Below are positions 46,480-56,885 of a stretch of 64,000 nt of DNA, one piece after another. Each line of letters opens with the position of its first letter. Position 1 is the first letter of the stretch. The position numbers and the translations under genes are program-made. A model generated the notes under the pieces. That model saw nothing but the letters and a program-made list of their open reading frames with translations. It did not search any database and was not told the origin of the DNA. Source of the DNA: Streptomyces anulatus (GTDB lineage: Bacteria > Actinomycetota > Actinomycetes > Streptomycetales > Streptomycetaceae); the NCBI RefSeq assembly GCF_014650675.1, contig NZ_BMVK01000009.1:248001-312000 (forward strand). Direction: 5' to 3'.

Positions 46480-46998
46480 ATGAGCAGCGACGGAGTAGTG
46501 GTGGATGAGGCGGTCCGTGCGGCGTGGGACGCCTACCGGGTCCTGGAGAAGCGGACGCCTGCCGAGGAGCGCCAGCAGGCGCAGCAGCGGCTGAAGGCGG
46601 CGATGGAGTCCGTCGGGCGTGAGGAGGTCTCGCGGGGCACGGTGTTCCTGGTGGGGGTGTTGACCGGGTATCTGATCGCGGAGCCGCCCGGGGGTGGGGA
46701 GCAGCTCGATCCGCTGACCGACCTGATTCCTGCCGTGATCCGTCGGCTGCCGTCGTTCGAGTTGGCCGACCCGGAGCAGGTGCCGATGGTGACCGGGGTC
46801 CTCATGGCCGCCGCGATGGGCATGGGCACCGTTGCCTGGCGCGACCGGTTCGGGACGATCGATCCGGCGGAGGCCATGGTCCATGGGTTCGTGCTGTGGC
46901 TGCTCGCGGACCTGTTCGACTCCCTGGCCGACAGGCCGGGAACCATCGACGAGCTGATGCGCGAGACCTTCGAGTCCATGGACACCTCGGAGGACTGA
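46480..46998 (+). CDS. Hypothetical protein
   Basis: 172 aa, acidic, all-helical in appearance. An N-terminal Gln/Glu-rich amphipathic region (YRVLEKRTPAEERQQAQQRL) is followed by GTVFLVGVLTGYLIAEPP, PMVTGVLMAAAMGMGTVAWR and EAMVHGFVLWLLADLFDSLA, which are hydrophobic but probably buried helices. No family recognised. The start is chosen for the charged N-terminus; no ribosome site is visible. Codon bias is clearly coding. Confidence 0.6.
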   Translation: MSSDGVVVDEAVRAAWDAYRVLEKRTPAEERQQAQQRLKAAMESVGREEVSRGTVFLVGVLTGYLIAEPPGGGEQLDPLTDLIPAVIRRLPSFELADPEQVPMVTGVLMAAAMGMGTVAWRDRFGTIDPAEAMVHGFVLWLLADLFDSLADRPGTIDELMRETFESMDTSED

Positions 46999-47435
46999 CG
47001 GAGCACGAACGGTGATCGGCGTAGTTCTGGTGGGCCGGGCTCGTTGAGCAGCTGCGCAGGTGACGGTGACGTCGTCCAGGCCGTCGACCGAGCCGTGCTC
47101 TGAGCGTCGATTCTCGAACGGCTCTGCTGGCCCCCCAGGGCACGCTCCCACCTCATCGAGCGCCAAGGTTTATCGACAGCTGAGAGGTGCTGCTGCTGGG
47201 GCGGTCCAGCGTGCGCCCATTTCCGTGGGCCATATGGGCGTGGTGGCCGTCGTCATGACGTGTCCGGGGTGTTTCTCCACTCGGAGTGTGGGACTGGCGT
47301 GATCGTCTCTGCATCAGAGCCTGCTTTCGTGCAGCGGACTCTGATCTGCAGGGCACGAACGCATGCGATCGGGGTACGCACCAGGCCGCAGTGACGAATC
47401 GTTCGTCATCACCACTGATCTCGGAAAGGCGTGAG
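46999..47435. other. Intergenic upstream of the crt cluster
   Basis: About 440 bases with no gene recognised. It must contain the promoter of the crtE operon; no motif was confidently assigned. Confidence 0.45.
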
Positions 47436-48710
47436 ATGGGCCGTCGCCAGCCTACGGAGGACTCGCTCGGCGAGTCCTCACGCCCGGCCTGCAAGCCGGG
47501 CGGGCGCCGTCACCACCCCTCGTCGTCCGAGGACGCCCAGGTCGTGGACTCGGACGTGGTCGATGCGGTTCTGCGCACTGCGCGGGCAGTACTGGCGGAC
47601 CGAGTCGACGAGGCCTTACGGAGCGACGTCTTGTTCTGCGAGGAGTTGGCGCGGCGGGTCGCGGATTTCACGCTGGAGGGCGGTAAGCGGATGCGGCCCC
47701 GCCTTCTGTGGTGGGGAATGCGTTCCTGCGGTGCGGCTGAGACCGCTGCGGCGCTGCGGCTCGGGGTGGCGCTGGAGCTCATCCAGAGCTGCGCGCTGAT
47801 TCATGACGATGTGATGGACCGTTCGCGGCTTCGCCGAGGGAAGCCTGCCGTGCACATCGGGCTGGCAGAGCGTGCGGGTCTCTCGCCGGATTCCGAGCGG
47901 GGTTTCGTCTTCGGTACTTCAGCCGCCGTGTTGGCGGGTGACCTCGCGCTGGCCTGGGCCGACGACACGGTGGCGGAGACCGTACTGTCTGCCGTCCAGC
48001 GGCGTCGGATCGGCGCCCTGTGGCGGGCTATGCGGACCGAGATGGTTGCCGGACAGTACCTGGATCTGCGTGGCCAGGTCAGTGGCGAGTCATCAGTGGC
48101 GCAAGCCTTGCGGACCGCCTGTCTCAAGAGCGCTTCGTATTCTGTCGAGCGGCCTCTGGCGCTCGGCGCCGCCCTGGCAGGCGCCGATGAGCGGACCACC
48201 GACGCTCTGCGCTCCGCCGGCCGGTGTGCCGGTATCGCGTTTCAGCTGCGGGACGATCTGCTCGGGGTTTTCGGTGACCCGGGGCTGACCGGGAAGCCGT
48301 CCGGCGACGATATCCGCGAGGGCAAGCCGACCTACCTGCTGGCTGTCGCCCGGAGGTGGGCCGAAGCGGCGGGCGACGAAGAGGCACTGGCCCTCCTCGC
48401 TCGCGTCACGGGCAACGCCAACCTCACCGAGGAGGATCTCGCGGACGTACGCGGCGTGCTTGAGGTGACGGGGGTGCGTGCCCATGTGGAGCGGAAGGCG
48501 GAGCGTCTCCACGACCATGCCGTACGTCGTCTGGGACAGGCCGTCGACGTGGATGCGCATGGCGGCCGCCAGCTGCTCGGTCTGCTGCGCACGGTCTCTG
48601 GAGAGCGGACTGGCCACTCCCCCACCGCCGGCGAGACGCGCGGTCGCGGCAGCGGGGCGGCGGGTGTCTCCTCGGTACTGATCGCGGCCGAAGGAGGTAG
48701 TGCGGGGTGA
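47436..48710 (+). CDS. crtE: Geranylgeranyl diphosphate synthase
   Basis: 424 aa. Trans-prenyltransferase making GGPP for carotenoids. FTLEGGKRMRPRLLWWG, the first Asp-rich motif LIHDDVMDRSRLRRGKPAVH, GDLALAWADD and the second motif FQLRDDLLGVFGDPGLTGKP are present. The C-terminal 60 residues are a low-complexity extension. GGAAAGG six bases before the ATG at 47436 sets the start. Stop overlaps the crtI start by four bases. Confidence 0.93.
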   Translation: MGRRQPTEDSLGESSRPACKPGGRRHHPSSSEDAQVVDSDVVDAVLRTARAVLADRVDEALRSDVLFCEELARRVADFTLEGGKRMRPRLLWWGMRSCGAAETAAALRLGVALELIQSCALIHDDVMDRSRLRRGKPAVHIGLAERAGLSPDSERGFVFGTSAAVLAGDLALAWADDTVAETVLSAVQRRRIGALWRAMRTEMVAGQYLDLRGQVSGESSVAQALRTACLKSASYSVERPLALGAALAGADERTTDALRSAGRCAGIAFQLRDDLLGVFGDPGLTGKPSGDDIREGKPTYLLAVARRWAEAAGDEEALALLARVTGNANLTEEDLADVRGVLEVTGVRAHVERKAERLHDHAVRRLGQAVDVDAHGGRQLLGLLRTVSGERTGHSPTAGETRGRGSGAAGVSSVLIAAEGGSAG

Positions 48711-50230
48711 TCACGGTCATGGGGCCCGTCGACCATGTGGTGGTGGTCGGTGCCGGTCTGGCAGGACTGGCCGCCGCGCTGCACCTGCTGGGCGCGGGCC
48801 GCCGCGTGACGGTCGTCGAGCGGGAAGGCGTGCCCGGGGGCCGGGCCGGGTTGCTGGAGTCGGGAGGCTTCCGTATCGACACCGGGCCGACCGTGCTGAC
48901 GATGCCGGATCTGGTGGAGGAGGCCTTCGCCGCGGTCGGCGAGCGGATGACCGACCGGCTGGAGCTGATCAGGCTGGCCCCTGCCTACCGGGCCCGGTTC
49001 GCCGACGGGTCCCAGCTCGACGTGCACACCGACGGTGCTGCGATGGAGGCCGCCGTCGAGGAGTTCGCGGGGGCCCGGCAGGCGGTCGGCTACCGGCGGC
49101 TGCGGATCTGGCTGGAGCGCCTCTACCGGGTGCAGATGCACCGTTTCATCGACACCAACTTCGACTCACCGCTCCAGCTCGCCCATCCCGACCTTGTCCG
49201 CCTTGCGGCGCTCGGCGGTTTCGGCCGGCTCGACGCGCGGATTGGGCACTTCGTCTCGGACGAACGGCTGCGCAGGGTCTTCTCCTTCCAGGCGCTGTAC
49301 GCGGGCGTGCCGCCGGCGAGGGCGCTGGCCGCGTACGCGGTGATCGCCTACATGGACACGGTGGCCGGTGTGTACTTCCCCCGGGGCGGCATGCACGCGT
49401 TGCCCCGGGCGATGGCGGATGCGGCCGCCGATGCTGGAGCCTCCCTCCGCTACGGGCAGAGCGTGACCCGGCTGGAGCGCTCGGGTGACCGGGTCACCGC
49501 TGTTGTCACCGACCAGGAACGCATTCCGTGCGACGCGGTCGTCCTGACTCCCGATCTCCCCATCAGCTACCGGCTGCTCGGCCGCAGCCCACACCGCCCC
49601 CTGCCCTTGCGGCATTCGCCGTCCGCAGTGATCCTGCACGCGGGCACGGACCGCACCTGGCCGGAACTGGCGCACCACACCATCTCTTTCGGTGCGGCCT
49701 GGAAGAGCACCTTCCACGAACTCACCCGCACCGGGAAGTTGATGTCGGACCCCTCCCTCCTCATCACCCGGCCCACCGCGAGCGACGCCTCGCTCGCACC
49801 ACCGGGCAGGCACCTCCACTACGTGCTTGCTCCCTGCCCGAATACCGAGGTCGGGCCCGGCGTACGGGAATGGCGGGAGCTGGGGCCCCGCTACCGGGAC
49901 GAGCTGCTGGCCGAGCTGGAGCGCCGCGAGATGCCCGGCCTCGGCGCGGCGATCGAGGAGGAGGGGCTGGTCACGCCCGCCGACTGGACCGCGCAGGGGC
50001 ATGCTGCGGGCACCCCCTTCTCCGTGGCCCACACCTTTCCCCAGACCGGTCCCTTCCGGCCGCGCAACCTGGTGCGGGGCACGGTCAACGCCGTCCTCGC
50101 CGGCTGCGGCACTACGCCCGGCGTCGGCGTGCCGACCGTCCTGATCTCGGGGAAGCTGGCTGCGGAGAGGATCACCGGCCCCAGAGCCGCCCGGACCCCG
50201 CGCCATGCCCGGAGAGGTTCCAGCGCATGA
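48707..50230 (+). CDS. crtI: Phytoene desaturase
   Basis: 507 aa FAD-dependent CrtI-type desaturase converting phytoene to lycopene. [20 protein letters not shown] is the Rossmann loop, [20 protein letters not shown] and [12 protein letters not shown] follow, and the C-terminal FAD motif is [27 protein letters not shown] or MGP could be the true N-terminus. Coupled to crtE and crtB by four-base overlaps. Confidence 0.94.
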   Translation: MITVMGPVDHVVVVGAGLAGLAAALHLLGAGRRVTVVEREGVPGGRAGLLESGGFRIDTGPTVLTMPDLVEEAFAAVGERMTDRLELIRLAPAYRARFADGSQLDVHTDGAAMEAAVEEFAGARQAVGYRRLRIWLERLYRVQMHRFIDTNFDSPLQLAHPDLVRLAALGGFGRLDARIGHFVSDERLRRVFSFQALYAGVPPARALAAYAVIAYMDTVAGVYFPRGGMHALPRAMADAAADAGASLRYGQSVTRLERSGDRVTAVVTDQERIPCDAVVLTPDLPISYRLLGRSPHRPLPLRHSPSAVILHAGTDRTWPELAHHTISFGAAWKSTFHELTRTGKLMSDPSLLITRPTASDASLAPPGRHLHYVLAPCPNTEVGPGVREWRELGPRYRDELLAELERREMPGLGAAIEEEGLVTPADWTAQGHAAGTPFSVAHTFPQTGPFRPRNLVRGTVNAVLAGCGTTPGVGVPTVLISGKLAAERITGPRAARTPRHARRGSSA

Positions 50231-51255
50231 CCGTCCACGAACTCGACGCAGCAGGCATCCATGACCCCGCGCTCCGGGCCGCGTACACCCGCTGCCGCGC
50301 TCTTAACGCCCGTCATGGCAAGACCTACTTCCTCGCGACGCGGCTCCTTCCCGTCGACCGGCGGCCGGCCGTCCACGCCCTGTACGGCTTCGCCCGCCGG
50401 GCCGACGACATCGTCGACGATCTCGACAGCACAGCCACGCCCGGGGATCGCGCCCGCGCGCTGCTCGCCCTGGAAGCCCAGCTGGAGACGGGGCGGCGGG
50501 GGGCCCGGGCCGCCGAGCCGGTGATCCGTGCCCTGGCCGACACGGCGGGCCGGTACGGCATCGACCATCGACACTTCACCGACTTCCTCTCCTCCATGCG
50601 CAGCGACCTGACGGTCGGCGGCTACGCGTCGTACGAGGAACTCGGCCGGTACATGCACGGCTCGGCCGCGGTGATCGGCCTTCAGATGCTGCCGGTGCTC
50701 GGAACGGTGACGGCGCGCGAGGAGGCAGCACCGCATGCGGCCGCGCTCGGTGTCGCCTTCCAGCTGACCAACTTCCTGCGGGATGTGGGCGAGGACCTGG
50801 ACCGGGGCCGGCTCTATCTGCCGGCCGAGCTGTTGGCCGCGCACGGGGCGGACCGGGAACGCTTCGAGTGGAGCCGGAGTACGGGGATGCCGGACGCCCG
50901 GATCACCGACGTACTGCGGGCCGCCGCAGCCCACAACCGAACCGTCTACCGGGCCGCCCTGCCCGGTATCGCGATGCTCGCCCCGGTGTCGCGGCCCTGC
51001 ATCCGTACGGCGTTTGTGCTGTACAGCGGCATCCTCGACGCGATTGAGGCGGACGGGTACGCGGTCCTGCACCGCCGGGCGGTCGTCCCGCGCCGACGGC
51101 GGGCCGCCGTGGCGCTGGACGGCCTGGTGCGGGCGGTCGCCGCACGCAGAGTGCGCCGGCGCCGAGCAGACGCGTTCGCGGCGGTCCGGTCCGACGGGAC
51201 GTCCTGGCCGCGGACTGCCGGTGCCCCGGCCCCGGTGCGGGAGGAGGCCGTATGA
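50227..51255 (+). CDS. crtB: Phytoene synthase
   Basis: 342 aa. Condenses two GGPP to phytoene. First Asp-rich motif [12 protein letters not shown], second [40 protein letters not shown] and YCGSAA-like [12 protein letters not shown] also match. The end (about 280-342) is Arg-rich and unlike typical CrtB, probably disordered. Overlaps crtI and the Rieske gene by four bases each. Confidence 0.94.
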   Translation: MTVHELDAAGIHDPALRAAYTRCRALNARHGKTYFLATRLLPVDRRPAVHALYGFARRADDIVDDLDSTATPGDRARALLALEAQLETGRRGARAAEPVIRALADTAGRYGIDHRHFTDFLSSMRSDLTVGGYASYEELGRYMHGSAAVIGLQMLPVLGTVTAREEAAPHAAALGVAFQLTNFLRDVGEDLDRGRLYLPAELLAAHGADRERFEWSRSTGMPDARITDVLRAAAAHNRTVYRAALPGIAMLAPVSRPCIRTAFVLYSGILDAIEADGYAVLHRRAVVPRRRRAAVALDGLVRAVAARRVRRRRADAFAAVRSDGTSWPRTAGAPAPVREEAV

Positions 51256-52268
51256 GCCCGGAGGCGGGACGCCCGCGATCCGGGCGCATTCCCTTGCGAG
51301 TGCGGCGGGCGCCCGTCCCGTGGGAGCGTCAGGCGCCCACGTGGCGCGAGGCGAAACCCGGACTCATCACGGAGGCCCTCAAGCGTGCGCAGAGCAGGCC
51401 TTCCGGCAATTGGTACGTCATCGGGGCCTCGCGCGACCTTCCTCCCAGGAAGGCCCTCGGGGTCACGGTCGGCTCCACCGAAGTGGTGGCGTGGCGCGAC
51501 CGCGGGGGAAAGCTGCGCACCGGTCCGGGAGCGTGCCCGCATCTGGGGGCGCCGCTGCGCGACAGCCCCGTCCGCTGCGGCACGCTGGTCTGTCACTGGC
51601 ACGGACTTGTACTGGACGGCGAACCGTTCGCCGGATGGGAGCCCTATCCCGCCTTCGACGACGGGGTCCTTCTCTGGGTGCGGCTCGACCGAATGGGGGG
51701 CGAGCCCCCTTCGGAGCGTCCCTACGTACCCGCCCGGCCGAGGGCGCGGGACGCCGTGGAGGCGGTCTACTCCGGCGTAGGCCGCTGCGAGCCGGAAGAC
51801 GTGGTGGCCAACCGCCTCGATCCGTGGCACGGCGCGTGGTTCCACCCGTACTCCTTCGTGGACCTGACGGTGACGGGAACCCCCGCCGACAGCCCGGCGG
51901 ACGACGCCGGGTTCACCGTCGATGTGTCCTTCAAGGTGGCCGGGCGGCTGGTGGTGCCGGTCCGGGCCCGGTTCACGGCGCCCGATCCCCGTACGGTCGT
52001 CATGCACATCGTCGAGGGCGAGGGCGCGGGGTCCGTCGTGGAGACCCACGCCACACCCATCGCTCCGGACGAGCAGGGCAAGCCCCGCACCGCCGTGACG
52101 GAGGCACTGGTCGCGGCGTCGGACCGTCGTGGATTCGCCGTGGCCCGGGCAGCCGCTCCGCTGCTGCGCCCCCTGATGCGTGCCACGGCCGGCCGGTTGT
52201 GGCGGGACGACCTGGCGTACGCGGAGAGGCGCTGGGAACTCCGCGACAGCGGGACGTTCCCGGGCTGA
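51252..52268 (+). CDS. Rieske [2Fe-2S] protein (DUF5914-like) of the carotenoid cluster
   Basis: 338 aa. The Rieske half (about 45-150) has [12 protein letters not shown] (CxH) and [14 protein letters not shown] (CxxH), the four iron-sulfur ligands. The second half (about 150-338), [20 protein letters not shown] and onward, is a START-like domain as in oxygenases, without an obvious mononuclear-iron His-His-Asp triad. I recall similar proteins in Streptomyces crt loci under DUF5914. A hydroxylase, ketolase or electron-transfer role is possible; none is shown. Last gene of the rightward crt operon. Confidence 0.8.
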   Translation: MSPEAGRPRSGRIPLRVRRAPVPWERQAPTWREAKPGLITEALKRAQSRPSGNWYVIGASRDLPPRKALGVTVGSTEVVAWRDRGGKLRTGPGACPHLGAPLRDSPVRCGTLVCHWHGLVLDGEPFAGWEPYPAFDDGVLLWVRLDRMGGEPPSERPYVPARPRARDAVEAVYSGVGRCEPEDVVANRLDPWHGAWFHPYSFVDLTVTGTPADSPADDAGFTVDVSFKVAGRLVVPVRARFTAPDPRTVVMHIVEGEGAGSVVETHATPIAPDEQGKPRTAVTEALVAASDRRGFAVARAAAPLLRPLMRATAGRLWRDDLAYAERRWELRDSGTFPG

Positions 52269-52292
52269 CGAACGGCTCCCCTTTTCGTCAGC
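52264..52292. terminator. Bidirectional terminator between convergent crt operons
   Basis: Perfect 9-bp stem GCTGACGAA/TTCGTCAGC with an 11-nt loop ending in TTTT, overlapping the Rieske gene stop and 18 bases from the crtU stop. Confidence 0.7.
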
Positions 52293-52309
52293 TCCACAGG
52301 GCCCTTCCA

Positions 52310-53863
52310 TCAGTCGGCCAGCGTCGCGAGCCGGCGCAGAACCGCCGACCGTCCCGCCCGCGGGACGGTCCAGAGCGTCTGTCCACGTACGCCCCACCGT
52401 TCCAGCAGGGCGTTCGCGGCGAGGAAACCGCTGGTGGCCGCGCGTTCCATCAGGGCCACGGGCAGATCGGTGCGGACCATGTCCCCGGCAACGGTGACCG
52501 TGGGGTCGGGGCTGCGCACGCCGGGCCGGTCCCGGTAGCCGCCCACGGGAAACATGGGGCAGTCCGCCCTCCACTCGTGGCGCTCGTCCAGAACGCGGGC
52601 GCTGCGGGTCTCCGGGTAGATCCGGTGCAGTTGTCTCAGCGTCTCGTCCTGTACCGCGGACCGGTCGGAGCCCGGTGCGACGGCGTAGGCGTGCAGCTCG
52701 ACGACCGAGCCCCTCGTGCGCCGGGCCCAGCGGGCGGCCTCTCCCTCCCAGCGGTCGAGGACGCTCACGTTGTCCAGCGGACCGTAGCCGCTGGTGCCCA
52801 GGAACCCCGGCCGGTCGTACGCCACGGGCCGATCGAGCCAGAGCCGTGAGACCAGGAACGGCGGGGCGGTGCGCAACCGTGCGATCCGTGCGCGCCAGTC
52901 GGTGTCGCCCAACTCGGGAGACGCGGCGACGAGGCGGCGCAGGGCGCCGCTGTCCAGAGCAAGGACGAGGGCGTCGTACTGGATGGTGCGGTCGTCGGTC
53001 GTGAGGTCCAGCCCGCCGTCGCGCAGGGGGCGAACCTGCCGGACCGGTGTCTGTGTCCGTACGTCGGCGCCGTGGACTTCCAGGTAGCGGTGCAGCGGTT
53101 CCCACAGGGCTGTGGGGAACGGTTCGCCGGGCACGTCGAAGAGCAGGCCCTCGCTGGAGCCGAGGAAGTAGATGTGGAACATCAGCGCCAGTTCGGCCGC
53201 CGACAGTTTACGCGGGTCGGCGAAGAAGCTGCGGGAGAAAACCTCGAACGCCAGGTGGTGGGCGGATTCAGGGAAGCGGATGCGGTGGAGAAAGTCGGTG
53301 GCGCTGATCCCGTCGAGTCGTTCGTAGACCTCGGGCACCCGCACGTCCAGCAGCCCCAGTGCCGCCCTCAGGTTGATCCGGGTCAGGTCTCCCAGACCGA
53401 ATGTGGGGCTGAGAGCGACGAACCCCATGGCGCTGAGCGGAGGCGTGCGCGGCACCCGGGCGAAGCTGTCCCGCAGGCCGGAGCTGTGCCTCAGCGGATA
53501 GTCGGGCAGCCGGGTCAGGGAAACGAGGTCCGGGTCGACCCGACGCAGAAGTCCTCGCAGGTTGTAGTACTGCCGGAAGAACGCGTGGAACCCGCGGCTC
53601 ATGGTCACCGTGGTGCCGTCGGCGAGCTCGGTGGGCCATCCCGACAGCCTCCCGCCCAGGTCCGGTTCGCGCTCGTGGAGAGTTACGCGTGCGCCGCGTT
53701 CGGCCAGGAGAGTGGCCGCCGCGATCCCTGCGATGCCGCCGCCGACGACCGCCACAGCGGGAGCGTGCCCCGTGAACCGGGCGCGGCCGGCCGGTGCCGG
53801 CACGATTGCCGCCTGCCGGTCCCGGCCTCGCCGGTGGCCCCTGCCGCTGTCCCGCAGGAACAT
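52310..53863 (-). CDS. crtU: Carotenoid phi-ring desaturase/methyltransferase (isorenieratene synthase)
   Basis: 517 aa FAD-linked amine-oxidase-fold enzyme converting beta-rings to aromatic phi-rings. VAVVGGGIAGIAAATLLAER (FAD loop), LHEREPDLGGRLSGWPTELA, SRGFHAFFRQYYNLRGLLRR (CrtU signature), SRSFFADPRKLSAAEL and the C-terminal VTVAGDMVRTDLPVALMERA match. No Rieske domain, as in actinobacterial CrtU. ATG at 53863 shares a base with the crtT stop (TGATG). Catalytic core appears complete. Confidence 0.92.
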   Translation of the reverse strand: MFLRDSGRGHRRGRDRQAAIVPAPAGRARFTGHAPAVAVVGGGIAGIAAATLLAERGARVTLHEREPDLGGRLSGWPTELADGTTVTMSRGFHAFFRQYYNLRGLLRRVDPDLVSLTRLPDYPLRHSSGLRDSFARVPRTPPLSAMGFVALSPTFGLGDLTRINLRAALGLLDVRVPEVYERLDGISATDFLHRIRFPESAHHLAFEVFSRSFFADPRKLSAAELALMFHIYFLGSSEGLLFDVPGEPFPTALWEPLHRYLEVHGADVRTQTPVRQVRPLRDGGLDLTTDDRTIQYDALVLALDSGALRRLVAASPELGDTDWRARIARLRTAPPFLVSRLWLDRPVAYDRPGFLGTSGYGPLDNVSVLDRWEGEAARWARRTRGSVVELHAYAVAPGSDRSAVQDETLRQLHRIYPETRSARVLDERHEWRADCPMFPVGGYRDRPGVRSPDPTVTVAGDMVRTDLPVALMERAATSGFLAANALLERWGVRGQTLWTVPRAGRSAVLRRLATLAD

Positions 53864-54591
53864 CACGCCTGCACTCCCGAGCCCGCGGTGGTGCGACCGA
53901 CGAAGGTGTGGGTGATACCGGTCTGCCAGCCGGGCAGCGGGAGGATGCGTACGTCGGCGAAGCCGGCTCGGCGCAACCGCTGGGCGAACAAGGGAGCCGT
54001 GTCGAACCGGGTGACACTGACCCGCAGGTGACGGTAGAGGTCGGCGTCCCCGGCGAGCCGGCCGGCAGGCTGAATGATCAGCGAGCAGACCGCGCTCCAC
54101 AGGGCACGGTGGACGGGTGATCCGCCGAGCGCGTACTCGTGGACGGCGAGGCGGCCGCCCGGTACGAGCAGACCGCGCACCATGTCGAGGGCCGCGTCGG
54201 GGTCGGTGAGGTTACGGAAGAGGTAACCGGCGAACACAGCGTCGAAGGAACCGGCTTCCAGCCGTCCGGCCAGCTCCTCGATCGGGTGATGCGCGAAGTC
54301 GACGCCCTGCGGCCAGGTCTTGGCCGTCGCGCGGTCCAGCATTCCTGCGGAAGCGTCGACTCCGGTGATCCGGGCGCGCGGGGCTGCAGCGAGAAGCGCG
54401 GCCGTGGAAGCGCCCGTTCCGCATCCCAGGTCGAGCACGCGCAGCCCTCTTCCCTCCTCCGGCAGGCCCAGTCGGCGTGCGGAGCGGCGCAGGTGCGCGT
54501 GGTAGCCGGGGCTGGCCGAGACGAGGCGGTCGTACGCGGCGGAGCCATGGTCGAAGGCCTCGGACAGTGCGTCACCGCGCAACAGGGTCAT
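53863..54591 (-). CDS. crtT: Class I SAM methyltransferase of the crt cluster
   Basis: 242 aa UbiE-like methyltransferase: AAYDRLVSASPGYHAHLRRS, RVLDLGCGTGASTAALLAAA (motif I), ITGVDASAGML, FDAVFAGYLFRNLTD and GGRLAVHEYAL. By position this is CrtT; its exact carotenoid substrate is uncertain in the family. Overlaps crtY by four bases and crtU by one. Confidence 0.88.
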   Translation of the reverse strand: MTLLRGDALSEAFDHGSAAYDRLVSASPGYHAHLRRSARRLGLPEEGRGLRVLDLGCGTGASTAALLAAAPRARITGVDASAGMLDRATAKTWPQGVDFAHHPIEELAGRLEAGSFDAVFAGYLFRNLTDPDAALDMVRGLLVPGGRLAVHEYALGGSPVHRALWSAVCSLIIQPAGRLAGDADLYRHLRVSVTRFDTAPLFAQRLRRAGFADVRILPLPGWQTGITHTFVGRTTAGSGVQA

Positions 54592-55829
54592 GGAGTGCTC
54601 TCTTCGTGGGTGGACGGTGAGGGAGGAAGCGGAGCCGCTGGGCGTTCACGCCGGATTCTGAAAGGGAGTTCTAAGACGGTCCGCAGCATGGGGGCCATCG
54701 GTGTCCGCAGGCCGATGAGCAGGTCCTCATGCAGTCGCGAACTGCCGTCCATGAAGCTGAGCAGCCGCTCGCCGGGAACGCCGCGGAAGAGGCGGCTGAA
54801 GAAGTCCGCGCCGTTCACCCTGCCGCTGTCCAGGGCCCGCAGCATCACGGCGTCCATCATCCGCGCCCGCCGCCCGTACGGGACGGGCATGCGCAGGGGG
54901 CGTCCGGAGCGCAACTGATCGGCGATGGCCCGGCTCTGTCGCTGCACGGCCGCGAAGGTGTAACCGGTCGACGGGCGGGTCGCGCCTCCGGCAGTGCCGA
55001 TGCGATACACCGAACGGCCCTGCTTGTGCGGGAAGCGACCATCCGTCATGGGGATGACGCCGTGCTCCTGTGCCGTGACGTCGAACGGCCCGAGCCTCAA
55101 CACGTCGTGGGCGTAGTGGCGCAGAGCACGCCGGTAGCCGTCGGCGTCCAGCGGGGCAGGTGAGAACTCGGTGTACTCGACCAGCGCGGTGTGCGGGTCC
55201 AGCGGCAGGACATAGCCGAACGAGAGCCCACGAGCGGGCTGCGGCGTACGGAAGTCCATCAAGTCCGCGGTCTCCGGATCGAACACGGGACGCTCGGTGC
55301 GGACGAACCAGCCGGTGAAATGCTGGAGCAGCGTGGTGCGAGCGGGCGGCAAGTGGTACGGCGGCCGGGAGTCGAAGACGAGTCGGCCGCGCACGAGGAC
55401 CCGTTCACCGCACGCGACCTGCGTCAGCACCTCACCGCCAGCGCCGGACGGAACGTCGCGTACGGCACTCGCCGTCGCCTCCATCCGGCGCAGGGCCGGC
55501 GCACGGGACAACCGTTGCTCGACCAGCGCTTCGAAAGCGTCCGAGCGCAGCATCTTGTAGTGCAGCCGCGAGAGCTGGACCACCGTCGAAGCGCCGTCGG
55601 CTGCCCGAAACCGCAGCCGGGGCCAGGAATGGGCCAGGCTCGGATCGTAGGGCCCGCCCGGCGGCTCCCAGAAGCACCAGGTCCGCGGGGGCGCCCTCAA
55701 AGGCCCCGGGGGGGCATCGACGAGGGCGACCGATAAAGGTACAGCACTGCCCTGCGCGCAGAGGTCGTACGCCAGGCTCAGTCCGGCCGCACCGGCGCCC
55801 ACAATGACGACGTCGAAGTCAGCGGGCAC
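54588..55829 (-). CDS. crtY: Lycopene beta-cyclase
   Basis: 413 aa CrtY-type flavoprotein cyclising lycopene to beta-carotene. FDVVIVGAGAAGLSLAYDLC (dinucleotide loop), RTWCFWEPP (conserved cyclase FWE motif), LLQHFTGWFVRTERPVFDPE, DFRTPQPARGLSFGYVLPLD and IGTAGGATRPSTGYTFAAVQ. GTG at 55829 follows GAGAGGA with a five-base gap. First gene of the leftward crt operon. Confidence 0.93.
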   Translation of the reverse strand: MPADFDVVIVGAGAAGLSLAYDLCAQGSAVPLSVALVDAPPGPLRAPPRTWCFWEPPGGPYDPSLAHSWPRLRFRAADGASTVVQLSRLHYKMLRSDAFEALVEQRLSRAPALRRMEATASAVRDVPSGAGGEVLTQVACGERVLVRGRLVFDSRPPYHLPPARTTLLQHFTGWFVRTERPVFDPETADLMDFRTPQPARGLSFGYVLPLDPHTALVEYTEFSPAPLDADGYRRALRHYAHDVLRLGPFDVTAQEHGVIPMTDGRFPHKQGRSVYRIGTAGGATRPSTGYTFAAVQRQSRAIADQLRSGRPLRMPVPYGRRARMMDAVMLRALDSGRVNGADFFSRLFRGVPGERLLSFMDGSSRLHEDLLIGLRTPMAPMLRTVLELPFRIRRERPAAPLPPSPSTHEESTP

Positions 55830-56260
55830 GGCATTCCTCTCGGTCTCTCTCGGATGCGGGGGGGCAAAGCCGCCGCCCTTCACATCGAAACGCCGGTCGG
55901 GTGGGTTCCACGTGACCGTATCCCGCTGTGCTCCCTCCGACCCGATCTGCACTGCCGCTCACACCTGAGTGGCGGTAAGGCCAGCAGGCCCCGTGGCGGC
56001 ACGCCAGCTCCACCTCAACCACGGGTGATCACGAGCATGCCGCCCTTTGCCTGCTCGGCCCGGGCACGCGTTCTCATCGGCAGGCATCTCATTCACACCT
56101 TGCCGCGCCGACGCTCGCACCATGACCACCGACGCCCTGCTCAAACCTGCCGTCGCTGCACTTTCCTTGATGATCCGCACGTTCTGACAGCCGTCGGCGG
56201 TGTGGCGCAGGTCGCGGACTGCGAACTCGAAGCCGCCGTGGTGCCCGGAGGATCAGCCTG
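55830..56260. other. Intergenic, no gene recognised
   Basis: About 430 bases between the crtY start and the small membrane gene stop. Contains the crtY promoter; nothing else assigned. Confidence 0.45.
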
Positions 56261-56416
56261 TTACCAGTAGTGCCGTCGTCCCCCCACCGCGTGCCCCAGG
56301 GCTCCGAGAGCCCACAGCACCGCGCCGATGGCCACCAGGATTATCCCAATGGTCCACAGGACGTCGATGCCAGCGATCAGACCAATGATCAGGAGAATGA
56401 GGCCGAGGACGATCAT
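56261..56416 (-). CDS. Small membrane protein, DUF6131-like
   Basis: 51 aa: [20 protein letters not shown], then [20 protein letters not shown] and [11 protein letters not shown]. Two hydrophobic helices and the C-terminal G-x-VGGRRHYW tail match a small actinobacterial family I recall as DUF6131. GGAGG four to five bases before the ATG at 56416 selects this start over the ATG five codons upstream. Confidence 0.82.
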   Translation of the reverse strand: MIVLGLILLIIGLIAGIDVLWTIGIILVAIGAVLWALGALGHAVGGRRHYW

Positions 56417-56479
56417 GGTGCCTCCGATCATGGACATTCTCTATTACCAGGTTCGCGCCGTCGTGCCCAGCCCACAACA

Positions 56480-56790
56480 GGGGCGGCCAGGCCCCGGCCG
56501 CACCGACACGGCATATTCGTCCTGGCCGCCGACGGGCAGGACGCCGCGAAGCCGTACGTCCTGCTGGGCAAGCGGAAGATCTGGCCGAACGACTTGCGGA
56601 TGAGCCACCCGCTGCCCGCCCCGGACACCACCCGGTGGGGCCTGGTGCCGCTGTCGCTGCACCAGATGACCGGCACGAAGGCCACGTTCAGCCTGCGCGA
56701 GGCCCACCCGCCGGTCCGCCTCGGTGAGCGTGTCCATCGACCGGGTCCTGAACATCTACCCGACCGTGGACGGCGCCCGCGTCACCTGAC
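56480..56790 (+). pseudogene. Unidentified gene C-terminal remnant
   Basis: A coding-like frame [52 protein letters not shown] shifts near 56715 into [19 protein letters not shown] followed by TGA. No start or ribosome site. I do not recognise the family. Confidence 0.35.
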
Positions 56791-56850
56791 GCCTGCCCGC
56801 AACCCACCTCGGCCCCCCGCAGGAGCGGGGCCTGGGAAATGGGGACAGGG

Positions 56851-56885
56851 CGAGGTACGAGGTACGAGGTACGAGGTACGAGGTA
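56851..56885. repeat. 7-bp tandem repeat (CGAGGTA x5)
   Basis: Five exact copies 84 bases upstream of the phosphatase GTG start. Because seven is not a multiple of three, each copy change would shift any frame that runs through it and would move promoter elements. Confidence 0.9.
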
